A stretch of DNA of 64,000 nt from an uncultured Mailhella sp. GTDB lineage: Bacteria; Desulfobacterota; Desulfovibrionia; Desulfovibrionales; Desulfovibrionaceae. The notes under the pieces are model-generated. The model ran no database searches and was not told where the DNA came from. It saw only the letters and a list, made by a program, of their open reading frames with translations. Position numbers and translations under genes: made by a program. The stretch lies in the NCBI RefSeq assembly GCF_963931295.1, contig NZ_OZ007001.1, forward strand, positions 868,001 through 932,000, read 5' to 3'. Position 1 is the stretch's first letter, and each line of letters starts with the position of its first letter. Positions 38,201-47,275 of this stretch are shown here, piece after piece.

Positions 38201-38404
38201 GATGGTGGGCGGAATGAGATCGGGATACTGCGCCACGGGCAGCGCCCGTATGGACAGAAGTCCGGCCAGCACGATGAACACGGAAAGCACCATGGAAAGC
38301 ACGGGCCTGCGCAGGAAAAAGCCCGCGCGGGAAGAAACCGGCGCGGCTCCGGACACGGGCGAAGAAGCGGAAACCTTGCTTTTGTTCTGCGAATCGTCAC
38401 TCAT
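35213..38404 (-). CDS. RND multidrug efflux transporter (AcrB/HAE1 type)
   Basis: 1063 aa. The first helix is followed by PVAQYPDLIPPTITVNAQYPGAS, typical of hydrophobic-drug RND pumps, and VLAIGMVVDDAIVVLENVER carries the two proton-relay aspartates of helix 4. Twelve helices and two large periplasmic loops are expected. Its start overlaps the end of the membrane-fusion gene by 8 bp. Confidence 0.95.
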   Translation of the reverse strand: MSDDSQNKSKVSASSPVSGAAPVSSRAGFFLRRPVLSMVLSVFIVLAGLLSIRALPVAQYPDLIPPTITVNAQYPGASPEVIAQTVATPIEEQINGVSDMIYMSSVSSSSGSMQISVTFAVGTDPDVAQVNVNNRVQAATPMLPEIVRQYGVTVDTFSPAILEIVALYSKGGMYDATYLSNYALVNLLDGLKRVPGVGQAQIIGSRDHAMRIWLDPPRMAELGVSTSDISQAVSDQNAQYSLGSVGSQPGSDALTMTWQIQGEGRLVTAEQFGDIILRASPEGGVLRLRDVGRVELGAESYNFACAIDGATAIPLAIFLAPGSNALNTAERVAAYMEEQSRYFPEGLGYVVPYDTTIFVRLSVEEVVRTLLEAMLLVFAVVYLFLQDWRATLIPCLAVPIALVGTFAGVYLLDFSINTLTLFALVLAIGMVVDDAIVVLENVERVLRTEGLDVAGATAVAMNEVTSAVVAIVFVLCSVFIPVGFLGGLAGVMYRQFAVTIAIAVVISGVVALTLTPALCLQLLKKERREPWAPFRWFNRFFDAVTEGFSHLVLFFLRHGLISCGILVALCLGTAWLFTRVPTTLVPEEDQGSLMCTISLPEGSALPKTRELVTSVSEAVRKLPAVAHVLSLSGYDLVNSTLDASAGTLFIQLKPWDEREKPGLGVADTLREIYALGLRESRGLVLPFNPPPIMGMSNTGGFDMEIQTTSGTPAQLAAVADRFAAEASKMPELAGVNSAFSVDSPRLFVHLDREKAVMSGADCGQVYNMLGATLGSTYINDFNLSGRTFKVMMQADAPYRSLPDSMRSLYVTASDGSQIPLTSLVTVQTSSGPSTVSHFNGLLSAKITGNPAAGASSGQAIAALEKAAASLPQGYSYAWSGVTYQEVETGGTDFGVLGLSLLMIFLILAAQYERWTLPLAVISAVPFAVFGAILGNWLVGLSNDIYTQVAIITLLGLACKNAILIIEFAVELHDQGRDLEEAAVEAARLRFRPIIMTSIAFILGCLPLAFSSGAGAASRVSIGVSVVCGMLAATVLAPLLVPYFFVLVMRISEKISGMFKSEAR

Positions 38405-39626
38405 GGCCTGCCTCCCTAACGGGAGCGGGAGCGTCTTCCACGCCGCCTCCCGTGACGGCGGGCTGCGAGGAATCCGGCGTGTCGAGCGGATCGGGTTCCG
38501 GGCGCTGGATCATGAGCTCGGCATGCACGGCGCTGCCCGGCGTCACCTTGTTCTGTCCCTGCACCACAATGCGCTGCCCGGGTTTGAGCCCCTCTTCCAG
38601 AAGAAAGAAACTGCCGAAGGCCGGGCCCAGCGTCACGGGAGCAAGCGAGGCTCTGTCGGCCTCGTCCAGCACATAGACGGCCGTGCCCTTTTCCGTCTGC
38701 ATGAGCGCCTCCTGCGGAATCATGAGCGCGCCGACAAGTCGTGCCCCGCCCACGCGCACAAGCACGAACTGCCCGGGCAGAAGCTTGCCTTCGGGATTGG
38801 GAAAACGGGCCTTCGCGCGCACCGCGCTCGTGGAGGAGTCCACCTGCGTGTCGAGAAAGATCACCGAACCCTGCCGGTCGTAGGATACGCCTTCCAGAAG
38901 ACGCAGATCCGCGCTCGACCCCTCGCCGTAGCTCACCGCCCTGCCCTGCGATTCCATGTCGCGCATGGAAAAAAGTTCCACGCTCGGCACGGAGAATTCC
39001 ACATCCATGGGATCGCTCTGATTGAGGTAGGTCAGCGTGCTGTCCGTGCCCACCAGATTGCCCGTGCGGGTGACTTCGCGGCTCGTGTAGCCGGAAAAGG
39101 GCGCCGTCACGCGGCAGTAGCCGAGGCGGATGCGCGCGTCGTTCACCGCGGCCTGCGCCGATTCGCGCCGGCCCTGCGCGCCGCGCCAGGCGGCGTAGGC
39201 GCTGTCGCGCTCCTGACGGCTCACGGCGTTGGAGGCGTAGAGCTTCTGCACGCGGTCGTATTCCTTGCGGGCGTTGTCGAGCGTGCTTGCGGCGTCGGCG
39301 AGCTGTCCTTCCGCCTGAAGCAGCGCGGCCCGGTAGGGAGCTTCGTCTATCTCGAAAAGCACGGTTCCCTGCTTCACGAACGCGCCTTCCTGAAACAGCC
39401 GCTTCTCAAGAATGCCCGACACCTGCGGCTTCACCGCGGCGGAACGGCTGCCCGTGGTCTGTCCCATGAATGTGGCGTAGAGTGGCACGTCCATGCGTTC
39501 GAGTTTCACCGCCTTCACGAGCGGCGGCGGAAGGCTCGCCCCGGCGGACGACTTTTTTCCGTCCTCATCGCAGGCGACAAGAGAAAGACACAGCAGCGCA
39601 GCGCCGCAGGCTCGCAGGATATTCAT
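38397..39626 (-). CDS. Membrane-fusion (periplasmic adaptor) lipoprotein of RND efflux
   Basis: 409 aa with AGGAGGAGAGCTC before the start. LSLVACDED is a lipobox with Asp at +2, which would keep it in the inner membrane. KPQVSGILEKRLFQEGAFVKQG is the lipoyl half-motif and the hairpin helix follows. First gene of the three-gene efflux operon. No TetR or MarR gene is adjacent, so the regulator lies elsewhere. Confidence 0.94.
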   Translation of the reverse strand: MNILRACGAALLCLSLVACDEDGKKSSAGASLPPPLVKAVKLERMDVPLYATFMGQTTGSRSAAVKPQVSGILEKRLFQEGAFVKQGTVLFEIDEAPYRAALLQAEGQLADAASTLDNARKEYDRVQKLYASNAVSRQERDSAYAAWRGAQGRRESAQAAVNDARIRLGYCRVTAPFSGYTSREVTRTGNLVGTDSTLTYLNQSDPMDVEFSVPSVELFSMRDMESQGRAVSYGEGSSADLRLLEGVSYDRQGSVIFLDTQVDSSTSAVRAKARFPNPEGKLLPGQFVLVRVGGARLVGALMIPQEALMQTEKGTAVYVLDEADRASLAPVTLGPAFGSFFLLEEGLKPGQRIVVQGQNKVTPGSAVHAELMIQRPEPDPLDTPDSSQPAVTGGGVEDAPAPVREAGHE

Positions 39627-39717
39627 GAGCTCTCCTCCTGACTGTGAACGTTCCGCCCGGCGCTTCCGCAGGAATCGACCTTTTCGGCGCGATCGGAAGG
39701 GGAAATCTGAACGCGCA

Positions 39718-39747
39718 TTGACAAAAGTCCGGACGAACGTAGATTAT
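39718..39747 (+). promoter_or_regulatory. Sigma-70 promoter candidate for the small membrane protein
   Basis: TTGACA (39718-39723), an 18-bp spacer, then GATTAT (39742-39747). It points away from the efflux operon. Confidence 0.6.
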
Positions 39748-39800
39748 GGCAATCTCCTTTCTCTTAATACGGCGATGAAAAGCACGCCATGAGGTTCTGT

Positions 39801-39986
39801 ATGAGTCCTTTTATTCTTCGCGGTTTCCTTATCGGCAGTTCCGTCGGCATCTTTGCCGTGCTCCTCGGATTCGTGAACACGGCGGAAGGCATCGTGTTCG
39901 GCTCCACCATGGGACTGCTTGCCGGACTCACCTCCGGAAAGCTTTATGAAAAAAGAATGCATGACAAACGGAATCAGAAGAAATAA
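39801..39986 (+). CDS. Small two-helix membrane protein
   Basis: 61 aa from the ATG at 39801, which has GAGG 6 bp before it; an in-frame ATG at 39789 lacks a site. Two hydrophobic stretches (FLIGSSVGIFAVLLGFV and IVFGSTMGLLAGLTSG) are rich in small residues, and the tail KRMHDKRNQKK is basic. No family recognised. A promoter upstream and a terminator downstream support a real gene. Confidence 0.6.
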   Translation: MSPFILRGFLIGSSVGIFAVLLGFVNTAEGIVFGSTMGLLAGLTSGKLYEKRMHDKRNQKK

Positions 39987-40121
39987 CGCGCGCAGCCCTC
40001 AGCCGGACGCCGGACTTTTGCGGCGTCCGCGCAAAAGGCACGCCGCATGCACAGCACTCCCCGCATTTTCTGCAACGAAGCGGGGGCGCTTTGCATCCTG
40101 CGCCCCTGTTCAGACACGACA

Positions 40122-40154
40122 AAAGGGCGACGGAGTGAAACTCCGTCGCCCTTT
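40122..40154. terminator. Bidirectional terminator
   Basis: Perfect 15-bp arms AAAGGGCGACGGAGT and ACTCCGTCGCCCTTT with a GAA loop, then CCTGTTTTTT on the plus side and TTTTG on the minus side. It serves the small membrane protein gene and miaB, which converge here. Confidence 0.8.
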
Positions 40155-40243
40155 CCTGTTTTTTCATGACTTGCCGCCCATCGCCGCGGCTCAAATATTT
40201 CCCCTCAGCACAAGCGAGGGAACGAAAGACTCTTTTCGGAACC

Positions 40244-41596
40244 TCAGCGCACGGGAGAAGCCTTGAGCGAATGCTTCAGGGCCTTGTCTATCTTCACGTC
40301 CACGAACTGCCCGGGACGCCCTTCGCCCTGCGGCATGCTCACGTTCACCATGTCGCCCCAGGGATCGCGGCCCTGCCATTCGTTGCCGCCCTCTTCCTGC
40401 CGATGGCTCGGTCCTTCGAGCAGCACGTCGGTCTCAAGTCCCACGCGGGTGCGCAGCCACGCTTCGGCGCGCTCGTTCTGAAGGCTCTGGAGCCGGTCAA
40501 GTCTCTCAAGCTGCACTTCGTGCGGAATCTTGAACGGCATGGCCGATGCGCGCGTGCCCGGCCTGTCGGAATAGCAGAAGGAAAAGCTCGACATGAAGCC
40601 GCAGCTGTCTATGGCCTTCAGCGTGTCTTCAAATTCCTCCTCCGTTTCGGAAGGGAAGCCCACGATGAGATCCGTGGAAAGCGCAATGTCGGGTCTTGCC
40701 TTTCGCAGCGCCTCCACCACGGAAAGATAGCGCTCCATGTCGTAGCCGCGGCCCATCTTTTTCAGCATGGAGTCGGAACCGGACTGAAGCGGCAGATGCA
40801 GCCTCGGGCAAAGCTGCGGAAGTTCGGCGAACATGTCGATGGTTTCCTGAGAAAAATCGCGAGGATGCGCCGACACGAAACGAATGCGCCGCAGTCCCGG
40901 AATGGCCGCCACCTGACGCAGCAGCTCGGGGAAGCTGGTGCCGTCGCCGCTCTTGTCGTTGCCGAACACGTTGACGTTCTGACCGAGCAGCGTGATGTCG
41001 CCTGCGCCGCGCGCCACCCAGGCGCGGCATTCGTCGATCACGGCCTTCGTGGAGCGCGACTTGCGGGGGCCGCGCGTGTAAGGCACGATGCAGTAGGCGC
41101 AGAAGTTGTCGCAGCCCTGCATGATGTTCACGTAGGCCACGGGCGTGACGCCGTCCTGTTCAGGGCGGCCCGCCGCGTCCACCAGGCAGGGATCACGATC
41201 GGGAAACACGTCGGTGAAGTCAAGGAAGGAAAGTTTCAGCCTGGGCTCGTTCAGCAGACGCACGAAGGCTCCGGGCACGGAGGCCACGCCGTCGCTGCCC
41301 GCCACCAGACGCACCTGCGGGTGACGACGCATGAGCTCTTCGCCGAGCTGCTGGGCCACGCATCCGGCCACGCCCACCACGGCGCGCGGATTGGCCCGCT
41401 GCACGCGGCCGAGCGCGCTGTACACCTTCTGTTCCGGCTTCTCGCGCACGGAGCAGGTGTTGAGAAACACCACGTCGGCCTCTTCCAGCGGCTTTTCCTC
41501 AAAGCCGAGCCGCATGAGCGCGCGCTCCACCCACTGGGAATCGTTGACGTTCATCTGACAGCCGAACGTAATGCAGTGAAATCCGGGCTTGCCCAT
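40244..41596 (-). CDS. miaB: tRNA-2-methylthio-N6-dimethylallyladenosine synthase
   Basis: 450 aa. The N-terminal UPF0004 domain has three cluster cysteines (FGCQMN, LNTCSVRE, GCVAQ), the radical SAM domain has CDNFCAYC (CX3CX2C), and a TRAM domain ends the protein. Two [4Fe-4S] clusters allow methylthiolation of A37 in tRNAs reading UNN codons. The 287 bp upstream (41597-41883) contain no recognised element. Confidence 0.95.
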   Translation of the reverse strand: MGKPGFHCITFGCQMNVNDSQWVERALMRLGFEEKPLEEADVVFLNTCSVREKPEQKVYSALGRVQRANPRAVVGVAGCVAQQLGEELMRRHPQVRLVAGSDGVASVPGAFVRLLNEPRLKLSFLDFTDVFPDRDPCLVDAAGRPEQDGVTPVAYVNIMQGCDNFCAYCIVPYTRGPRKSRSTKAVIDECRAWVARGAGDITLLGQNVNVFGNDKSGDGTSFPELLRQVAAIPGLRRIRFVSAHPRDFSQETIDMFAELPQLCPRLHLPLQSGSDSMLKKMGRGYDMERYLSVVEALRKARPDIALSTDLIVGFPSETEEEFEDTLKAIDSCGFMSSFSFCYSDRPGTRASAMPFKIPHEVQLERLDRLQSLQNERAEAWLRTRVGLETDVLLEGPSHRQEEGGNEWQGRDPWGDMVNVSMPQGEGRPGQFVDVKIDKALKHSLKASPVR

Positions 41597-41883
41597 CCTT
41601 GTCTCCTGAAAAACCGCTCCGGAAGGAACGTTCGCTTTTCGGACGGCGCTCCTTCCGACTCAGCCGTCCTCATTGATTCCAAACTCAGATCCCGGCCCGA
41701 CATTTCGGCCGCCCGCGTTGCCGCGCCCTGAGAGAGCGCCTCTTTACGCCCGGCCGCAGGCCGCCGCGCCGACGTTAGAATCCGCACGCGCCCGAGCAGC
41801 ATGCGGTGCTTAGCCCGGCCCGGGCCAAGGCGGAACATCCGCCCTTCGCCGCCCACAAGGCAGGCAAAACGCACGCGCCTTCG

Positions 41884-42729
41884 CTACATGCCGAAGAAAC
41901 GCCGGGCATTGTCGCCCGCAAGCGTCCAGAGTTCCGCCGCGCTCATGCCGAGCTCTCCGGCCAGACGTTCCGCCGTAAACACGCAAAGCGCCGGTTCATT
42001 GGTCTTGCCGCGCCACGGCACGGGCGCCAGATAGGGACAGTCCGTTTCCAGCATGAGCCGCTCCGGCAGCACGGCGTGCAGCGCCTCGCGCACCTCGCCG
42101 TTGGCCTTGAATGTGGACGCCCCGCCGAAGGCGATGTGCCATCCGCGATCCATGATCTGCTTCGCCCTCGCCGCGTCGCCGCCGAAACAGTGCCAGAGCA
42201 GCGGCCTGCCCGGCATGTCCTCTTCGTCGAGAATGGCGAACATCTTGTCCCACGCGTCGCGGGCATGAATGACCACGGGCTTGTCCAGTTCCTTCGCCAG
42301 CCGAAGCTGTCTGCGGAACCACGGCTCCTGAAGCGCGGACGGAGAATAGCCTTCCTCGTAATGATAATCCAGCCCTATTTCCCCGATGGCCCGCACCAGC
42401 GGATCGTTTTTCACCGCATCGACAAGGTGTTCCCATTCCTCCTCGTCGGCGGTGAGCACGTCTTCGGGATGCAGGCCGCGCACAAAGCAGATGTCCGGGG
42501 CCTTCGTCAGCGCGGCCGCGGCATCGAGAATCGCGCTGCGGTTCGCCGCGTAGCGCTCGTGCTGAAGAAACATGTGAACAATGAGCGACACGCCGGAAGA
42601 GGCGGCGCGTTCCAGCATGCCGGAAAGATCGGGCAGCAGTCGCTCGTCGTCGAGATGCGCGTGACTGTCCGCGCCGGTGAAGGGCAGGCCGAGACTCTGC
42701 GGCAGCGGCCTGTTCTTGGGTGAAGACAT
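41884..42729 (-). CDS. TatD-family metal-dependent hydrolase
   Basis: 281 aa. DSHAHLDDERL supplies the first metal-binding His pair, GEIGLDYHY the bridging Glu, and VIHARDAWD, WHCFGG and LMLETDCPYLAP the remaining ligands. Members are 3'-5' DNases or D-aminoacyl-tRNA deacylases. It starts 3 bp after the heptosyltransferase stop, in the hypE-glycosyltransferase-tatD unit. Confidence 0.93.
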   Translation of the reverse strand: MSSPKNRPLPQSLGLPFTGADSHAHLDDERLLPDLSGMLERAASSGVSLIVHMFLQHERYAANRSAILDAAAALTKAPDICFVRGLHPEDVLTADEEEWEHLVDAVKNDPLVRAIGEIGLDYHYEEGYSPSALQEPWFRRQLRLAKELDKPVVIHARDAWDKMFAILDEEDMPGRPLLWHCFGGDAARAKQIMDRGWHIAFGGASTFKANGEVREALHAVLPERLMLETDCPYLAPVPWRGKTNEPALCVFTAERLAGELGMSAAELWTLAGDNARRFFGM

Positions 42730-42732
42730 GGC

Positions 42733-43791
42733 TTATTCCTGTGTCCGGGCCGCGAGTTTGCGCTCCACGTCGCGCCACACGGCTTCGGGGTCGATGTTCT
42801 TCATGCAGGCAAAGTGCCCCTTCGGACACGTCTTGTGTCCGTGCAGTCCGCAGGGACGGCAGGAAAGCTCCGTCTCAATGACGGTGCTCTCCCCTCCGCG
42901 CGGCGCAAAGCCGAGCGCCTGCACCGTGGGGCCGAACAGCGCCGTCACCGGCGTGTGCTGCGCCCAGGCAAGATGCATGGGGCCGGAATCGTTGGTCACG
43001 TAGTCGTCCAGACGGCCCAGCACGGCGGCCAGAGAAAGCAGCGACGTTCTGCCCGAAAGGTCGAGAAACCGGGGCTCGTCCCCGCGAACGCCCGCAAGAC
43101 TCCGCACCTTCGCGGCGGTTTCCTCTTCGCCGGGGCCCGCCAGAAGCACGACGTTCACGTTCTGCTCCAGCGCCCGGCGCAGGATAAAGGCAAAGCCTTC
43201 CGGAGTCCAGCGCTTGGTAGGCCACACCGAACCGGGATGCAGACCTATGGTTTTGCCCTCGGGCAGCGGCGAAAGCAGCGCCCCTGCCTCTTCCACGGCG
43301 CGGGGCGGCAGCGAAAGCTCGGGCCAGCGCAACGTTTCGTCGTTCAGCACTGCGCGGGGCACGTCCAGAGCTTCCGCGAGAAGCAGCAGACGTTCTATTT
43401 CCTGAAGTTCATGGAAACGGCGGCCGATGCGGCGCGTAAAGACGAAGCGCGAAAGCGCGGCCTCGGCATAGCCCACGCGCACCGGCGCGCGGCTGGCCCA
43501 CGCCATGTACGAACTGCGAAGGCTGAGATGCGCGTCCACCCAGATGTCGTAGGCGCGCCCCGCAATGCCGCGTCCCTCGCGAAACATTGCGGCCAGGCCC
43601 TTGTCCTTTCCGCGCTTGTCGCAGGAGAACACGCGGGAAATCTCGGGCTGAGCCTCGTACAGGGAGGCCAGTCCGCCGCGCACGTAGAAATCCAGCTCCG
43701 CGTCGGGCCAGGCGGCCTTGAGCACGCGGATGAGCGGCAACGTAAGAACGGAATCTCCGAGAAACGCGGTGTTCCAGACGGCGATGCGCAT
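42733..43791 (-). CDS. Glycosyltransferase family 9 (heptosyltransferase)
   Basis: 352 aa. MRIAVWNTAFLGDSVLTLPLI is the N-terminal sugar-acceptor domain start, and HPGSVWPTKRWTPEGFA with LVTNDSGPMHLAWA-like segments marks the nucleotide-heptose site. Probably adds heptose to the LPS core. Its ribosome site overlaps the hypE stop, 7 bp away. Confidence 0.9.
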   Translation of the reverse strand: MRIAVWNTAFLGDSVLTLPLIRVLKAAWPDAELDFYVRGGLASLYEAQPEISRVFSCDKRGKDKGLAAMFREGRGIAGRAYDIWVDAHLSLRSSYMAWASRAPVRVGYAEAALSRFVFTRRIGRRFHELQEIERLLLLAEALDVPRAVLNDETLRWPELSLPPRAVEEAGALLSPLPEGKTIGLHPGSVWPTKRWTPEGFAFILRRALEQNVNVVLLAGPGEEETAAKVRSLAGVRGDEPRFLDLSGRTSLLSLAAVLGRLDDYVTNDSGPMHLAWAQHTPVTALFGPTVQALGFAPRGGESTVIETELSCRPCGLHGHKTCPKGHFACMKNIDPEAVWRDVERKLAARTQE

Positions 43792-43798
43792 GACGACC

Positions 43799-44797
<999 letters not shown>

Positions 44798-45044
44798 GGC
44801 TGGCCCTTGGAAAAACAAAGAAAATTCAGGCCCGAAAGGCCCGGACCTTCCGCCCCGAACGCGCGGCGGAAAGTCACATGCAGGGCGCAACCCTAGCACA
44901 AATCCGGGCAAAGGGAAACGCCCGGGCCCCCGCCCTTCTCGGGAGGGAGTCCGGGCGTCGCACGAACCTGGAGCAATGTCGAACAAACGGAGCGGCCTTT
45001 CCGCGGCGCTCCGAATGGGGCGGGATGTCGAAGAGCGACGTTCC

Positions 45045-46163
45045 TTACAGACGCGAAGCGTACACGGCCGCGATCTGCTCTTCCGAGAGCGGCACGTAGT
45101 TGTTGCGCAGAAGTCTCTGCTGCGTGGCAAGCACGCTGGAGGCAAATGCGGGAACGTCGGTTTCCGTCATGCCGTATTCACGCAGACGCTTCAGCGGAAG
45201 AATGGCCGACAGCAGATCGCCGAGCCTGTCGAACGCTTCGTCCTTTCCGCAGTCGAGCAGCGACGCCAGAAACGCTTCCAGCTCCGCAAGACGACCATCG
45301 TTCCTGACGGCTCGGTAGGCCTTCAGCACCGCCACGAACACCGAATAGTTGGACTCGCCGTGCGGCACGTGATAGGTGCCGCCGAGCGGATAGCTCAGCG
45401 CATGCACGGCGGCGCATCCTGCCGTGCCGAAGGCCAGTCCCGCAAAGTTGCTGGCAATGAGAAAGTCCTTCATGAGCGACTCGCGGGCCTGCGGGCCGTC
45501 GCGGCGGATGACCTGATAGCCGCGCAGAATCATTTCCATGGCCTTCACGCTGAAAATGTGGGTGTAGGGCGTGGCGCGGGGTGAAAGCGCCGACTCCACG
45601 GCATGCACCAGCGCGTCGATGGAACTTGTGGCAAATACGCCGTAAGGCAGACTGGAAAGCAGCTCGGGCACAAGCACGGCCTTCGAGGCGAACATGGCGG
45701 GAGACACCAGGCCCATCTTGGTTCCCAGCGTCGTTCTGTTGAGAATGGAAATATTGGTCACTTCGCTGCCCGTTCCGCAGGTCGTGGGCAGAATGATCAG
45801 CTCGCGCCGCGCGGAAAGATTGGCCATGTCGCGGTACAGATCGTCCACACGGGCGCCTTCCGGAGCCACGGCCAGCACCTTGGCGATGTCGATGATGGTG
45901 CCCCCGCCCACGGCAATGACGCGGCGGCAGCTCTTGCCTTCTATGCTCTCAAGAATGGCGTTCACCATGACGTCGGAAGGTTCGCCCGCTCCGAACGCCT
46001 CCTGATACACGACCGACGCCGGCAGATTCATGGAGCCGAAAAAGGGCTCGTAGATGTACTTGTTGGTCAGGATGATATCGTCGGCCGAAATGCGGAACTG
46101 TTCCGCGAATTCACGGCAGGTGTCGAAGTAATGAAGTTCCGGTTTGAACTGTAGCTGCAGCAT
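45045..46163 (-). CDS. Iron-containing alcohol dehydrogenase, 4-hydroxybutyrate dehydrogenase-like
   Basis: 372 aa with AGGAGGAAATC before the ATG at 46163. AVGGGTIIDIAKV is the NAD site, PTTCGTGSEVTNISI the conserved core, and the iron ligands lie in DALVHAVES, HALSYPLGGTYHVPHG. The whole chain, including the start (HYFDTCREFAEQF) and the end (TQQRLLRNNYVPLS), follows clostridial 4-hydroxybutyrate dehydrogenase closely. It probably reduces a short aldehyde acid or oxidises the matching alcohol. Its own sigma-54 promoter lies 42 bp upstream. Sulfoacetaldehyde reductases are in the same broad family, so substrate is open. Confidence 0.85.
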   Translation of the reverse strand: MLQLQFKPELHYFDTCREFAEQFRISADDIILTNKYIYEPFFGSMNLPASVVYQEAFGAGEPSDVMVNAILESIEGKSCRRVIAVGGGTIIDIAKVLAVAPEGARVDDLYRDMANLSARRELIILPTTCGTGSEVTNISILNRTTLGTKMGLVSPAMFASKAVLVPELLSSLPYGVFATSSIDALVHAVESALSPRATPYTHIFSVKAMEMILRGYQVIRRDGPQARESLMKDFLIASNFAGLAFGTAGCAAVHALSYPLGGTYHVPHGESNYSVFVAVLKAYRAVRNDGRLAELEAFLASLLDCGKDEAFDRLGDLLSAILPLKRLREYGMTETDVPAFASSVLATQQRLLRNNYVPLSEEQIAAVYASRL

Positions 46164-46204
46164 GATTTCCTCCTGCGTTGATATGCAAACCATGCCCCGT
46201 GTTC

Positions 46205-46220
46205 TGCACGTTCCGTGCCA
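46205..46220 (-). promoter_or_regulatory. Sigma-54 (-24/-12) promoter of the alcohol dehydrogenase gene
   Basis: On the minus strand TGGCACGGAACGTGCA has GG and GC exactly 10 bp apart, with a perfect TGGCACG -24 box and GTGCA at -12. The start codon is 42 bp downstream. An inverted TTGC-N6-GCAA motif lies about 98 bp upstream of the expected start of transcription. Confidence 0.85.
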
Positions 46221-46284
46221 TATAAAAATTTATTTTATTTTTCAGCGTATTAGTATAAGCAAGCCCCGATTTCTTCTCCCTCAT

Positions 46285-46298
46285 TTGCATATTCGCAA
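46285..46298. promoter_or_regulatory. Candidate enhancer site TTGC-N6-GCAA
   Basis: TTGCATATTCGCAA, extended by T and A on either side. The distance to the sigma-54 promoter at 46205-46220 is typical for an enhancer-binding protein. The same pattern occurs at 56222-56235 and 56570-56583. Confidence 0.6.
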
Positions 46299-46348
46299 AA
46301 CAGAACCGCCGACGCCCGGGCAGCCGGAAGGGCGAGCTTGCAAAAGGA

Positions 46349-47275
46349 TCAGTGAATTTCCACGGACAGCCCCTCTTCCTGAAAGATGTCCACAATGGCT
46401 TCCAGTCTTTCCTGCGGCAAAGCCAGCTGTCCGTAGCTGAAAGGCAGCCCCATCTGGGCGTACTTGTCCTGACAGATCGGGGAAAAAACCTCAAGAATGT
46501 GAAAGAACGAGCCGGTGCGCTTCACGATGCGGGCGATGTTGCGCATGGTGGTGTCGTCGTCGTTGAAGTCGGGAACAATCAGGGTGCGGCTGTTGATTTC
46601 CAGCTGCGGAAATTCCGCCACGATGCGCTCGAAGTTGCAGAGAATGCGGGAATTGTCCACGCCTGTTCCCCGGCGGTGGGCCAGAGGATCGCTGTGCTGA
46701 ATGCTGAAAAACAGCAGGTCCGTTTCCCGCAGGGCGGCGATGGTGTGCGGGGCATCGAGATCGAAAAATCCGCAGGTTTCCATGGCGGTGTGCAGTCCCT
46801 CGGCATGCGCAAGGCGCATGAGCGCGGCCGCTTCCTGCGGATGCATCATGGGCTCGCCCCCGGAAAGCGTAATGCCGCCCCCGTTCATGACGTAGTCCTT
46901 GTCCTTGAGCACGTCCTCCATGATTTCCTCCGGGCTCATGAGGCGGCTGCTCATGAACAGCGCTCCGGACGGGCAGCGGGAAACGCATTCTCCGCAGTTG
47001 ACGCAGCGGTCGCGGGCCACGCGTATGGCGTTCTTGCTGCTGTAGATGGCGGAACTCGAACAGGAATCCAGGCAGTGACCACACAGGGACTGACCTATGC
47101 ACTTTTCCGTATTGCAAACGAGCACGGGGCGGTTCAGGCGGCATTCCGGGTTGCAGCACCAGAAGCAGCGCAGCGGGCATCCGGCAAAGAAAATCGTGGT
47201 GCGCAGTCCGTGTCCCGGACAGGGGGAAAAATGCTGGATTCCGCTGACGAGGCAGCGCAAGGATTCATGGGACAT
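46349..47275 (-). CDS. Divergent glycyl-radical-enzyme activating enzyme (activase 2)
   Basis: 308 aa from the ATG at 47275 with AGGAG before it, overlapping the regulator gene by 11 bp. Cys33, Cys37 and Cys40 (GCPLRCFWC) form the radical SAM cluster site, two ferredoxin-type sets follow (CIGQSLCGHCLDSC, CVNCGECVSRCPSG), and LSGGEPMMHP is the AdoMet-binding motif. The segment before the cluster, SPCPGHGLRT, departs from the usual SIHDGPGIRT of activases such as its neighbour at 51580. Which enzyme it acts on is unclear; the second glycyl-radical homologue is an obvious candidate. Confidence 0.85.
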   Translation of the reverse strand: MSHESLRCLVSGIQHFSPCPGHGLRTTIFFAGCPLRCFWCCNPECRLNRPVLVCNTEKCIGQSLCGHCLDSCSSSAIYSSKNAIRVARDRCVNCGECVSRCPSGALFMSSRLMSPEEIMEDVLKDKDYVMNGGGITLSGGEPMMHPQEAAALMRLAHAEGLHTAMETCGFFDLDAPHTIAALRETDLLFFSIQHSDPLAHRRGTGVDNSRILCNFERIVAEFPQLEINSRTLIVPDFNDDDTTMRNIARIVKRTGSFFHILEVFSPICQDKYAQMGLPFSYGQLALPQERLEAIVDIFQEEGLSVEIH

